Assembly: GCA_018105865.1 (NCBI GenBank)
Contig: CM030842.1
Location: 12,239,867-12,303,866, forward strand
DNA length: 64,000 bases
From: Metaphire vulgaris
Taxonomy: Eukaryota; Annelida; Clitellata; Crassiclitellata; Megascolecidae
Direction: 5' to 3'
The notes beneath the pieces were generated by a model that was not told where the DNA came from, did no database searches, and saw only the letters and a program-made list of their open reading frames with translations. Of this stretch, positions 10,263 to 21,148 are shown one piece after another. The translations under genes and the position numbers were made by a program. Within the stretch, counting starts at the first letter, position 1. The number at the start of each line of letters is the position of its first letter.

Positions 10263-12715
10263 CTCTCCTCTCCTCTCTCTCTCTCTCCTTCTCTCTCTTT
10301 CTCTCTCTTTCTCTCTGATTTGGCAGACTCATCTATTTCCCATTAGTTGATTATCTTCGAAGAGCAATTGGCGAGAAGTGCAAGTAGTGCGAATGCATTC
10401 GTTAGACGTCAACTGATTTTAAGTAAAAAAATAAATTCGATAAATTCCATGATGGAAGAAATGTCAAATTAACTACGCTCATCTTCATCATCATCGTAGC
10501 ACTTGGTGATCCCTGTGGAGTGATAAGGGAAAATGGAGAGCTGCTTGTAAAGCGTGCATTGCTTCTTGTGTACAAAATTTTCTCGAGTGCTTCGGTCCAG
10601 TGAAGTCCCTTCCCACCCCGGTTTAGTTCGGAAAAATCCTATTTTGCATATTTATATTAGCGTTGCATAGAGACGCGATAGGGAGAAATTCTAGCTGTCC
10701 CAAATTCGAAGATTTCCACCAAAAAATTTGCATCTCAGTGTGTAATGCAATGGCTATTTATTATCACCACCACCCACCCCCCATCCCCAGAAACCACGCC
10801 CTCCCCCGAACTGCCATAAATCGCTCCGTGCCAAAGAAGAGTGTATGAATGCTGTTTTAAAATTGTTTCCATTGCACCATTTTTATTTTGTGGGAGATCG
10901 CTCGTCTTCCATACCCGCATTGGCAGTTGCCACCGCTCCATTCCGTGATAGGCTGTTTTCCGTTAGCGCACGAACCTCTACATGCATGGCCAGTGCAATG
11001 CACCGCGTTTAGCTGTGCTGCGACTTGTTTGCCGCAAATTGCTCTTGTGTGCAAAACATGCGTTGAAACACGTTCAATAGACGAACATATATAGGTGAAC
11101 AACACGAGACTCGAATGAAGACAGTGAAATACGCTGACGACGAAGATGACGTTAAGAGGCAAAGAAGACAAGACCAGTAGAAAGCACGCGTTCCTCTCCA
11201 CAATATTGGCGTATCCAGGGCAGGCCCGCCGAGAGAAATTCCGGGCCCATGTGCAGAAGGGAAGTCACGGGCCCCTAGCAAGTGTGAAAAACTGCTGAAG
11301 ACCTTTTTTGCATGTTAGTCTTTTCCGAGATGATAAAACGTCACCGGCGCGGGCCACCTACAGGTCGCCTGGCCCCGGTGCATTTGCACCTCCCCTGTCG
11401 CCCCCTCGGCAGTCACATGAGCCTCTTTGAGCCCCATGGGCCCCAGAACAATGTACCGGCTGCACCTGCACCCCCTCTCTTCAGGCCTGATCCAGGGTTC
11501 CGGAATAGGGGGGAAGAGCCTTCAAAATTTTCGGGTAAAAAATTTCCAACTCGCAAAAAAACTCGTCACGAATTCTCTTCAATCATGCTACCTACCCTTC
11601 AGGGCCGACGAGAGGGGACCAGGGGGTACATTTTTACCCGGGCCCGGCGATTACACTAAGGAGCCGCGCTCACCACACCATAAAAAATTATTTCAATGTA
11701 AAGATGTAAGTGACGAACTTTTTTGCTTGTCAGCATTTATTTATCAACAGACGACCTTTTTGCTTGTTAAGATTTTTAAACGAGGAGCCCGGAATCATTA
11801 TTTGTCTCCCGGCCCGTATTTTCTCTAGACGGCCCTGCTACCCCTCCCCAATTACACAACGGCTTTGTGTAGGGCGGCCCGGCCCCATAACTCCATCCCC
11901 CTACAATCAACCCGTAGCTATGCCAATGTACTGCAGTTCTTTGGGAATCTTGTAAAATTCCACCTACAAATTTATTTTCTGCCGAAACAGTCACAGCAGT
12001 GGCGTAACTAGGAGGGGCGGGGGGGCACTTTGTTGACTGTTGATGTGGTGGGGACCTTTTTTTGCTCGTCAGGGTTAAAAAGGTGGAGATGATAACGTTT
12101 TTTTGCTCGTCAGCTCGAAACTCTGGGGTCCCCATGTCAAAGATGCCCCCCGGGCCCCCCAAAAGTCACGCTACGCCACTGAGTCACAGTCCTTGTAGAG
12201 CGGCGATATATTCTTTAAACGAATCTATGATCGTTTCGATGATTATTTATTTTTATTTTTATTTTTATTTTTTATTTTTATAAAATTATTCAGAACAGTC
12301 AAATTCTCCATTCACCCTTATTTTCTCTATTTTCTGAACACTGACGTGTGGCTGTCTATCGGTTGTTGTTGCGAAATTTGTCTCGAGCGCATTTTTTCTC
12401 GTGCAACATAGGGCTCATATTGTCAGGTCCGCCGAGAAGGGGCAGGGCAGGGGAAGAGGCAAGGGCAGGGGCAGGGGCGGTTCTAGGAATTTTAGTTCAG
12501 GTAGGCCGCACATAGGCCATGAAAATGTTGAGACTGTATACTTATTACTACATACCAAGCAACATATAGTTGGCCCTATGCTTAGAAGTTTCCACCCCAA
12601 CACCTCCCCCCACTTGCCAAATCCTGGAACAGCCACTGCTGAATTCATAATTTACGTCATTTTATTTTTTATTTTTTATTTATACAAACTTACTCGCAGT
12701 TTGTTCGCTGGCCAT
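7199..12715 (-). CDS. SYT4: Synaptotagmin-4/11-like, 5' two coding exons (partial, C2B not in window)
   Basis: Membrane-anchored C2 protein of secretory vesicles. Exon 1 (12715-12694) encodes MASEQTA plus one base and ends A|GTAAGT. Exon 2 (8169-7199) starts after CTTTAG and joins in phase. Residues about 9-32 form the transmembrane helix (IWWYVIVPVAVAG..), followed by a Cys/Arg cluster (CRCLRRSK) suited to palmitoylation. Next is a 165-residue Ser/Pro/Gly linker with an acidic DEEEE patch. C2A (about 200-325) has SDPYVKLHLLPEK and DETFTFYG. LSFDRFSRDD carries Ser (about 290) where Ca2+-binding synaptotagmins have Asp, the signature of SYT4/SYT11. The exon ends at PRHVK with donor GTCTGA (7198) or GTTAAG (7204). 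No C2B sequence was found at 1-7198, so it should lie left of the window. Confidence 0.9.
8195..8258. repeat. (CT)n and (CA)n beside the SYT4 acceptor
   Basis: Simple repeats immediately upstream (minus sense) of the exon 2 acceptor. Confidence 0.85.
8470..8654. mobile_element. CAGTGGGCGGCTCC-family MITE (ends approximate)
   Basis: Left end near 8456 reads CAGTGGGCGGCTCC and the right end GTGCCGCCACTG is near 8656; flanks CTTTCCGG / CTTACCGG. In SYT4 intron 1. Confidence 0.7.
8810..9115. mobile_element. TIR element rich in CGCGCAAATGTC, with TTAGGG-like core
   Basis: CAAATGCGCGAACGACATTT on the left mirrors TTCGCGCATTTG copies on the right; at least six CGCGCAAATGTC-type units face inward. 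The core has GTTAGGGTTAGAGTTAGGG. The family is unknown. Confidence 0.5.
10221..10316. repeat. (CT)n microsatellite
   Basis: Polypyrimidine tract in SYT4 intron 1. 9120-11600 otherwise holds unclassified repeat ends (9400-9600) and no clear gene. Confidence 0.8.
10858..11201 (-). CDS. Possible cysteine-rich secreted peptide ORF
   Basis: A 114-codon minus-strand frame with a hydrophobic N-terminus and a C-terminal Cys cluster: HCTGHACRGSC, then GGNCQCGYGRR. C-x3-C and C-x-C spacings recall CSalphabeta peptides, but the cysteine between them is absent and an extra one lies upstream, so the fold is not supported. It lies inside SYT4 intron 1. Weak; it may be noncoding. Confidence 0.15.
11600..11837. 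mobile_element. hAT-type MITE, CAGGGMCGACGAGAGG family
   Basis: Ends CAGGGCCGACGAGAGG / CTAGACGGCCCTG; duplication CTACCCTT / CTACCCCT. Two TTTTTTGCTTGT motifs; in SYT4 intron 1. Confidence 0.82.
11997..12181. mobile_element. hAT-type MITE, CAGTGGCGTAACTAGGA family
   Basis: Ends CAGTGGCGTAACTAGGA / GCTACGCCACTG; perfect duplication AGTCACAG. Two TTTTTTGCTCGTCAG motifs. Confidence 0.9.
12694..12715 (-). CDS. SYT4: SYT4-like first coding exon
   Basis: ATG in good context (GAAATGG), seven codons plus one base, then a strong GTAAGT donor at 12693. Phase 1 matches the two-base start of the 8169 exon exactly, giving Thr at the junction. Too short to be found by ORF length. Confidence 0.75.
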
Positions 12716-12990
12716 TTCTCACTCCGTATTCAGACTTTCCGACGTCTCACACCTCTCCGGCAGTTTCCACCGGAATGTTCCAACGCCTGGAAGTTAGACG
12801 TATTTTTCGCTTTGCTCGCTGTTGTGCAAAGTATTTCGTCACCATATGTTACGACCGTCTCTTTCTCTCCACTTATCAGTCTTCTTCATCGGCTGCTGCT
12901 GCTGCTGCTGCAGTTGTTATTGTGTAGTTGCAGTCGTCTGCTCTGTGCTCAGCTGTCAGTTGCCGCGTTCGAGAGATGTAGATAAATAGC
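12716..12990 (-). promoter_or_regulatory. Putative SYT4-like core promoter and 5' UTR with upstream ORFs
   Basis: A TATTTAT box on the minus strand (12981-12990) sits in GC-rich sequence. A start site near 12955 would give a 240-base leader. The leader holds a CAG run and two upstream ATGs opening short ORFs of about 16 and 33 codons that stop before the SYT4 ATG, suggesting translational damping. Inferred from sequence only. Confidence 0.4.
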
Positions 12991-13423
12991 CCGGGGTGCA
13001 GTCACATCGCGCGCCGAAATTTCCGGTCGATTTGACGGCTTCGGATGAAGACCGCGCATCGCAGTCGATGTCGTTGGCACGGAAGCGGGTTCTATGGCGC
13101 GCCGAGTCTCCTTAATTGTCGACGTGTTAAGGAGCGACAGCGTCGTCGACATTGGAATAATGATATAGTTCGCAACAGAGGCGCGCTGCTTTGGCTTAAG
13201 TATCAGCGCTAAAACACACACACACATACACACACACACACACAGATACGCGGACGTATGCACACACGCGCGCACACAAACATTAACCCATAATTCATTG
13301 GACGAGGTGTGTTGCTAAGGCGTGACTACGATAATGAAATGTCGCAGGTCGAGGTGTTTCGAATGGGACGTCCTTCTCACCTTCTGTGGTTCTACCGGGT
13401 AAATTCGTGCAAAGTCCTGTGAC

Positions 13424-13612
13424 CAGTGGCGTCGCCAGGAATTTTTGGTTGGGGGGGGGGGGGGCAAAAGGGGTCTGGCGTGTCAGATTCCTTACCCACC
13501 CCTACCCCCCTCCACAAAAAACTTTCTCACTGGATTTGCGCGAATCTGGTAGGTGGTCTGGGGCAGGTTGGGGGGCAGTTGTCTTCATTTGCCCCCCGTG
13601 GCGACGCTAATG
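13424..13612. mobile_element. hAT-type MITE, CAGTGGCGTCGCCAGGA family
   Basis: Ends CAGTGGCGTCGCCAGGAA / GTGGCGACGCTAATG; perfect duplication CCTGTGAC (13416-13423, 13613-13620). Reverse-orientation sister at 62971-63163. Confidence 0.9.
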
Positions 13613-14297
13613 CCTGTGACAATTGCAGAAGCAAATGTTACACGAGATCTTCTGAACGAAGAACAACGAGGTGTTAAAGAACCAGAGCGACGTCCTTCTA
13701 CATAAGACACCCAGGGGCGTAAATCCTATGTGTTTTTCTGGGTCCGGACCCACCCACTTTTTTAGGAGCTGGGTCCGGCCAGGCAATGGACCCACCCACT
13801 TTTTGAGATGAATTGTTTATTATTATTCGCGAGACAATTATGTAAAGCAGTGAGAACAGCTAGATTTATTTTGCCCCAATTATGTAACTCAGAAAAACCT
13901 GCGATGTTTCCTATCCTCGCGTCTGACTGGCTATCTAGGTATTATATAGCTCTATGGATAAACGTGACGTCACATTTTCGCATCCGTACGACTCCATTTT
14001 GTCATTTTTAGGTCTTTGGTTCGGTCAACGTGAAAACGTTTCTGCTAGCAATTGTTAATTATTATTTACTGTCTATCCTGCATTTATCATGTAAGTGCTT
14101 CTAGATAATAATTTATTTTGTTTGATGCAAAAATAGAATTGTTTTCACTTTTCAATAGTACGATTATTATTATTATTATTATTATTATATTATTAATTTA
14201 TTATTATTATGTGACGTTTCGATTAAAATCTGTGTAGTTATTCTACTACTACTGCAGCGCTTTCATGTTGAACAGCGTCTTCGCGTCCTAAGGCTGA

Positions 14298-14651
14298 AAT
14301 GAACTCGTAATACAAAGAAAATTTCGCTCTTACGTTTTATCGCCCAACAGTAAGTATATATGTTCAAACGTAAGTGTCACAAAGTGAAAGCAACTAATCA
14401 AAATGAACTTAAAGATTAATCGTACTATTCCATGGAGCCGTATGTCTTCATGTCATCTGACGAGAAACGTGTTTCCAATTGTTGAACAGCATGATCAATG
14501 AAGACATACGGCTCCATGGAATAGTACGATTAATCTTTAAGTTCATTTTGATTAGTTGCTTTCACTTTGTGACACTTACGTTTGAACATATATACTTACT
14601 GTTGGGCGATAAAACGTAAGAGCGAAATTTTCTTTGTATTACGAGTTCATT
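14298..14651. repeat. Long foldback: 154-bp arms, 46-bp loop
   Basis: 14298-14451 is the reverse complement of 14498-14651, nearly perfectly. The loop (14452-14497) also has its own reverse complement immediately after the right arm (14651-14696). The order is rc(R), rc(L), R, L: an inverted copy of the neighbouring transposase DNA. Confidence 0.9.
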
Positions 14652-15165
14652 GATCATGCTGTTCAACAATTGGAAACACGTTTCTCGTCAGATGACATGA
14701 AGACATACGGCTCCATGGAATCCATTCTTCTTTCTACAGAGCTTCCTGATGATGCACAGATCGTCCTGTCTAAGTATCCTGAAGTCAACACCGCATACTT
14801 ACAATCTGAGCTGCCCATGTTTCATCGGCATGCAAAAGGTGAGTCTTACGTCATTAACTCAAGTGGTGACACATGCACGCGCATTGAAGAAGGAAGTTCG
14901 CGACCTATTTCCCTCAGTTATGGCACTCATTCAGCTGCTTCTTGTGTGTCCAGCATCTTCAGCAGAAGCTGAACGTTCATTCAGCAGTTTGAGACGTCTT
15001 AAAACGTGGCTACGAAGTACGATGACACAGGAGAGGCTCAACTCGGTGGCAGTTTGCCACATTCACCAGGATCTGTTGAATCGCATTGACATGGATGCAG
15101 TCATGCACGATTTTGTGAGTCGTTCAGAGATTCGCAAGAACATTTTCGGGAACATTCTGGCATGA
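14634..15165 (+). pseudogene. hAT transposase C-terminal fragment, frameshifted
   Basis: The first frame (14634-about 14850) carries HAVQQLETRFSS and LPDDAQIVLSKYPEV. The second (about 14860-15165) carries the hATC dimerisation motif and a stop at 15163-15165. At least one frameshift lies between them. No start, zinc finger or RNase-H catalytic triad is left. Confidence 0.8.
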
Positions 15166-15592
15166 CTGGAACTCTGATCTATTGAGCTTACTACAGCAGC
15201 AATTGCATTGTGACTTACTATTGTGTTTGTAGTTTCAAAGTGCATTGCTACATGTACATTGCTATTTGTTTTTAGACTTTTGTCAATCTCTGCAAGTATT
15301 ATACTTTGTTGTTCGCCGGTAGGCCCTGTAAGCAACTTTGTCTGGTATGGGCTCTTTGGAATTAATTCATTCATGTATCGAGTTCCACATAATTGACATT
15401 TGACAATGCTTGATGACTTGATGTGCAATGGTTTGCTGGTTTAAGTATGATAATTATAATAATGTATTGAATTGTTACCACTGAGCACTGGCAAGGCTTG
15501 TTTCAATAAACATTGTTTTGTGACAGCACAATTTAAAATTTTCATTTGGACCCACCCACCTTTTTACACAGATCTACGCCTCTGAAGACACC

Positions 15593-18400
15593 CCTTTAGC
15601 CCCCCCCACCTCCTCCTCTAGGCCCATTGCAACCTCGTATCGTGTTGCATCAAAAGCGCCTTGATGTTCATGCGATGGCGCCACTGTTATTATCGTCAAG
15701 GGGACATGCCAGTGAATAATGTCTTCGGTCGCTGGTGGATCACAGCGAAGTGCCGCAATACACGGCTGTGATCAGGAAATAATAATAAAATAAATGATAA
15801 TTATGCACTTTTATAGCACCATTTCTAACACTCTAAAGGCATCAAATCGATGGTAGGCCTACTTCAAATCCATCAGCAAACGGCCGGACGATCATTCTTG
15901 CCATTTAGTCGTTTTTATTATTACATAGTAATAGTAGGCTAACTGCTGTATTTTAAAATTTTCTAGAAAGTTAGAAACGTGTTTAAGCAACAAGGTCAGA
16001 GAAACCATAAGGCGACAGACAGACAGTCACCACTTCGAGACAATCCACAGACCATAACAGACGTAGGCCTAAACAAAGTTCTTCCGAAGTAAAATAGGTA
16101 GGCTAGTTCGTCGTTTCTGAAGTCTAGTTCCGGGTGAAAGAGCCTTGAGATGACGTCATTGTTTCAAGCGTTTTGTCTTTCGCTTATGTGTCTTTCGTTT
16201 GTAACGGGCTCTGAGGGCTAAAATCGTCAAGAAATTGTTGATTTAGTGTTCTTTCTTCGGTTTTTTCATCCTGAAGTGTACTGCGCAGGAACGTAGCTAG
16301 GCATGGGCTTGGGGTCTCAAGCCCCCCAAGCCTGAAGGCTGAAGCTACCTCCCCCCCAATGGATTTAAGCCCAAATGGCGTTGTGGGCTCATAAGGAAGG
16401 GAGGAAGTGAATGTGTTTATGTTGACAGCCTAGTGGCAAATAAGAGTCAACAACATGGTTGGGAGACAAACTGGCTTGAAACTGCAGTGATAAAACTTGA
16501 TGTTTATCTCTAATCCATAAGATTAGTAGTCGAGCGGTTATATCGAGCTGTGCTGACACGCCTGGCAGCCATGCGTCTCGGGCCCAAACGGTCAAACGTC
16601 GTCGGCGGTCGGTGGAGGGAACTTTTCACCTGCTTCTGCTGCAGGTGATCGCCCCTCGTCTACTCACAGTACTCAGCATCACAGCGAAGTACGCAGAGGG
16701 AGCGCATCGGGTGCCCGGTGGAAAGATGGGTCGCGTTGTGAAAAGTTAAAGTTTGCTGTTATATTATTTAATCTGATGTCACGAACGCTTCGGCTCGAGA
16801 AAGCGACTTCTTAAAAATCGGAATCTCGATTTCCGACGCCAGAAAATCCCCTAAATTTGTCAAAATAACGAAACATGTGCTTCGAACCCCAACGCCTATT
16901 GGCTTCTGTTATTCTCTGACGGAGTTAATATCCTTCAAAATGCATCCCGTCATCTGGCGAACGGTAACATAAAGAAAGTTAGAGATTTGTTATTCGGTTT
17001 TGAGAAGAATCATATTTGAATACGAGATTATCGTGGACTTCTTTCGTTCGGTCTCATAATAGGCCTACCCAGTGTTTAATCTAGACTCATGGACTCCGGG
17101 GGAAAAGACTGACAAGGCCGGGGGAGTAAGCTAGGGAGTCTGGGGTGCTCTGTAAGACTGTAAGCTCCCAGTGCAGCAGAAAACGCATTAGGTCCCTATT
17201 ATGAATTTAGGACATATTTTTGAGTTCTGAAAAAAGAATCAATCAGCCTCACAACCTGTAGTACAAAGCATGAATTTGTATCTAATTTGTATCACTTCCA
17301 TTTTAACTGTAACCGACTCAGGCACGTCGGTATGAATTTTCAGCAGGGGTGCAGATTTTCTCAAGATAAAAGTTGTGCCAAGCAAGAAAAGGTCGTCGCT
17401 AACTTAATTATTCCTTTATTTCATCCTCCTAAAAGCCCTGACAACCAAAAAAGGCCATCATCTCTTTTTTCTATTTAAAAATCTCACAAGCAAAAAACTA
17501 AAAGCAGCCTTATCTTATCTGCGCTGCACCCTCTGATTATTTTCCAGCGAATGCAGCTGAATCTCTGCACCAGCGCACCCCACCAGTGGCGTAGCCAGGA
17601 TTTCCGGAAGGGGTTTTGGTTTCGATCGTGACCAAACTTTGCAACAAATTTCTATTTTTTGTATTTTTCCTTTTTAGGAGCTGACAAGCAAAAAAGGTCG
17701 TCACATTCGTATTCTTTCTATTTTTCTATTTTCTATAGCACTTGGACATTTTTTCAATCGGCAGCCAGCCAAGGGGGTTTGACCCCTAAAATCGCGTCCG
17801 AAAATGAAAAATGTATGGAAAAGCATGTACGAATTTTTTTCGTCAGCAGCCAAGGGGATTTTAACCCCCAAAGCCCCCTTTGCTACGCCACTGACCCCCA
17901 TGACCCCACCCCACTTCCTACGGGCCTGCATGATATGACTTCAATGTTGTCTACATGCACGAGTATTTAACGTAAAATACAATTATAGCCAATTACAATA
18001 AGGCTAATTCTAGTATTGGAGATCGTTACTAGGCAAACATTACTGCAGAAATATTTTATATAAAAATCAACAACAGACAAGTTCTCTAAACAAATGTTTA
18101 TTTTTGCCACCTACACGAGTGTCCGGTTTTTTGACCCAGGAATATGGCAACCCTAACTTTAAACGTTTCCGGAAAGGGCTGCAAAGACTAATTAGTAATT
18201 TAGTATACTTAAAATCAGAGATAAAATCAGAGATAAAGATACTAGTCAATTTGTGTCATCGGCTGATGCTCCTGTGCATTGTGAAGTGGCGCTATAGAAG
18301 GTAAATATTAGATAATTAATTAAATATTTTAAAATGTCGCCATATTTTGGGCGCTTTTCGGGCGTCTTCATTGTGCGTATAGACTGCGAATGACCGACCA
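15593..18400. other. Intergenic: MITE and unclassified repeats
   Basis: Between the hAT element and NFX1. Holds the MITE at 17587-17893 and repeat ends near 16290 (AACGTAGCTAGGCATGG) and 18120. No coding signal seen. Confidence 0.6.
17587..17893. mobile_element. hAT-type MITE, CAGTGGCGTAGCCAGGA family
   Basis: Ends CAGTGGCGTAGCCAGGA / TGCTACGCCACTG. The flanking duplication is not clear. Contains GACAAGCAAAAAAGGTCGTC near 17683. Confidence 0.75.
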
Positions 18401-19386
18401 TCGTGATTTTTATATAATTTTTCGAGAAAAAGCGAAGAATTAATTGTGAAATTCGATTTCTCGTCTAAATTGTTTTCTACGAATCCGCTTAAAAACCGTG
18501 AAGATGAATTGAAATGGAGTGACTGTCGTGCAATTGACCTCTACAGTCACAGGGGGCGAGAGAAGAGCAGTTACGCAGTTCAGTTCGACCGACTATTGAC
18601 CCTCCTGGCAGCTGGAATCCTGATTTTTAGAGGTAACAGACCGAATAAAACACAAGAAAAATAATGTATTGAAATTACATGAGACTTCGCTTTTGACACT
18701 AAGATTAGGAAGGTGCCTATGGTTAAGTGAATGTTTCTGATTCCATCTAGACGATTTCCCATTTCCTTGGGGCGAAACGTCCCGAGTACGATGCGTCTTG
18801 AGAGTGAGAAGCCCTATAGCGCACCAAAATCATTATTATCGTTAATTATTAACTTATATATTTCCACAGGCATTTTCCCCATCCTCATTTTAAAATTCCC
18901 TTGCAACTCCACTTCTTGCAGCATCCCCTTCCTTGAGTATTTCTTTCTAAGCTCAAAACATTTCTCTTGAAAAACCATTTCCTCGATAGCTGTAATGTCC
19001 CATCCACAAATACCCTTTGGATTAAATGACCCTGCCTGACTGATATGGACCTATGGATATGGCTTTTTCACATTAAGATTAACCACCAAGGAATAAGAAG
19101 CTATGTTGCTACTTTTGAAAGCACTATAGAAATTCACGAGATTTTATTTACCTACTCACTTTAACTTATTTTATTTGTTATTACTGAGATAATTTTGTAG
19201 AGCCATGATCATAGGAAGGCACTTTGGCAAACATCACTTGAATGAGATGTGATATAGGTGGGTCTTGAGGAAAACTTTCAAATTGAAATTTCAAAACTTG
19301 CATGCTCCTTTCACCACTGGATGTAACAAATTAAGCATAAGGGGTCAGATATTTTTTGAAATTTGAAAATTAGTTTTTAATTGCAG

Positions 19387-21148
19387 TGAATTTCGATGGA
19401 TCCATCAAGCTCTAGCAGAAATCCGCCTTCGTATCTTGATGACTATTCAACAGGATATCGATATCAAAGTCATCGTGAAGCTTATGAGGTTCCTTACAAT
19501 GCACATTTACTTCCACAATCCATGTTGCAGAATTATCAGGGATATTCCCCTCTTGATTCATTGAGTGATACACGAGATATTCACGTTGGCCGTGATGAGA
19601 GTGCTCTGAAATGGCAAAGGAGGTATTATAGGGATCAGAAACCAAACTATAGTGGAGGCTTCACAGCTGGTAAAAGTCCAAGATTTGAGAATGGTTCGGG
19701 TCATCATGATGATGATGATGGAAGCTTAAGAGATCGATGCTCGATACCATGTCGGGAAGATGAGGCAGAAGGTAAATGTTTTAAAGAACTTTCAGAGAAT
19801 GCCAGCGAAGACAAAACACACGATTTCTCATGCGGCAATGACATTCAGAGAAAACGAAGGAATAAGAAGACAAATAAAAGTTTTAATAATTTCTCTGGGC
19901 CTGAAAGAAGCAGTGCAGGCAATTGGCGTAATGGGCCAGGTGTATATTACAGTCAAAATTTTAATGAGCACGATAGGCAAAATGGATATGATGGTTGGTC
20001 AAGAAGTTATGATGGCAGCAGCACTGAATTAGGACATGCTATCAATCGCTATGAGCATGGTTATCGTGGTAGGGGTAGAAATCATGGTCGACGCGGGCCT
20101 GAAAATTATGTTGAAAGTTGCGACTATGAAGACTGGGAGAACATATCTGAAAGTAGAGATTACATGGCTTTACATGTGGAGGCTCATAGGGAAGCAAGTA
20201 GAGAAACAGATTCGTCTTCATTGCCGTCTGCCAAGGAAAGCATGAGCAATAGGCAGTTGGAATTACCGGTACCCGTGGATTCATGCAGTAACTTGGCTTC
20301 TTCAAGATCATCGGCCAGTTACCAGGAGTCTGGAGCAAGACCTAAGTCTGGCTCTTTCATTGATAGGAAAAGTCACAGCAGGCAAGATTTCGAAAATTCT
20401 GACAAACTTGTTGTGCAGAATCTATCTAGATCAGACCGTCGTTATGAAAGAAAATCTCAAGTAAATAGAAATTTTAGTTTTTGTGATGATGGAAATGGGA
20501 TATCTCAAGATGGAATAAATAGAAATGGTTTCTCCTCACCTGACAAAAATTCACCTGTCTGTGATAAGCAGACAAGGAGCGAAAATAGTAAAGACAATTT
20601 TTCTGAAAGAAGAAAAGGAGGACATAGCAAATTGACTGCAAATAGACCTTCAGGTAGTTCTGGAAAACTTGTGCAGAAGAAGTCAGAATCACAGGATGCT
20701 AATAGTGTCAGTTCTGGCTATCAAAGTCATCAAAGTAATAAAGCTAATTGGAATGCTAACCGAAATCAGATACAGCAGAGAAGAAATAATGACAGAGGAA
20801 GTAAGAACAGAACTGCTGAAGATAAACAGAGTCTGCAAGACAGAGATACTGAACGTGTCTCGTATAGGCATAAGAATCTTGATAATAGGCCAGGAAGTGC
20901 TAACACAAATGTTGATAGTTCTGATTCAAGGCTAAGTCTTTCGTGCGAATCAAACTGTCTTGGCTCTCAAAAGACAGACGAATCAGATGACAAGAGCTAT
21001 CCAGAATCAAGAAATCGCGAGACAATTTCATCAAAAGAGAAAGATTCTGTATCGACAAAAAGTTCCACTCAACGCTTGAAAGACCCTAGTTCTGGACAGA
21101 GGAGAGACCTACCGCCGGCCACTAGGTGGCAGGATGAAACACAGCGAG
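19387..21148 (+). CDS. NFX1: NFX1 first coding exon: long low-complexity N-terminus
   Basis: Acceptor TTGCAG ends at 19386 and ATG is at 19396; the exon begins with an in-frame TGA, so no upstream coding extension is possible in this frame. It encodes 584 residues rich in Ser, Asn, Arg, Asp and Gly, with an RGRGR-type patch and many SR/RS dipeptides, and looks disordered and perhaps RNA-binding. The donor GTACGT at 21149 leaves phase 1. A noncoding first exon must lie upstream. A candidate ends at AGAG|GTAACA (donor 18633) and starts below a TATATAA-like box near 18408-18416, but this is only suggestive. Confidence 0.85.

Larger units (their letters stand above)
13712..15584 (+). mobile_element. 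hAT transposon remnant (ZMYM/KIAA1586-type transposase)
   Basis: Terminal repeats CAGGGGCGTAAATC and (inverted) CAGAGGCGTAGATC, flanked by identical 8-bp duplications AAGACACC (13704-13711 and 15585-15592). It carries the transposase C-terminal dimerisation region (SAEAERSFSSLRRLKTWLR, ending KNIFGN) in two frames at about 14634-15165, so the gene is broken. The catalytic N-terminal part is missing. A 154-bp foldback sits upstream of the coding piece. Confidence 0.88.

Noticed and set aside
12401..12985. 194-codon plus-strand ORF
   Set aside because: Antisense to the SYT4 first exon and leader and across repeat sequence; no family resemblance.
16389..16595. 68-codon minus ORF
   Set aside because: No promoter, splice or family evidence; probably repeat-derived.
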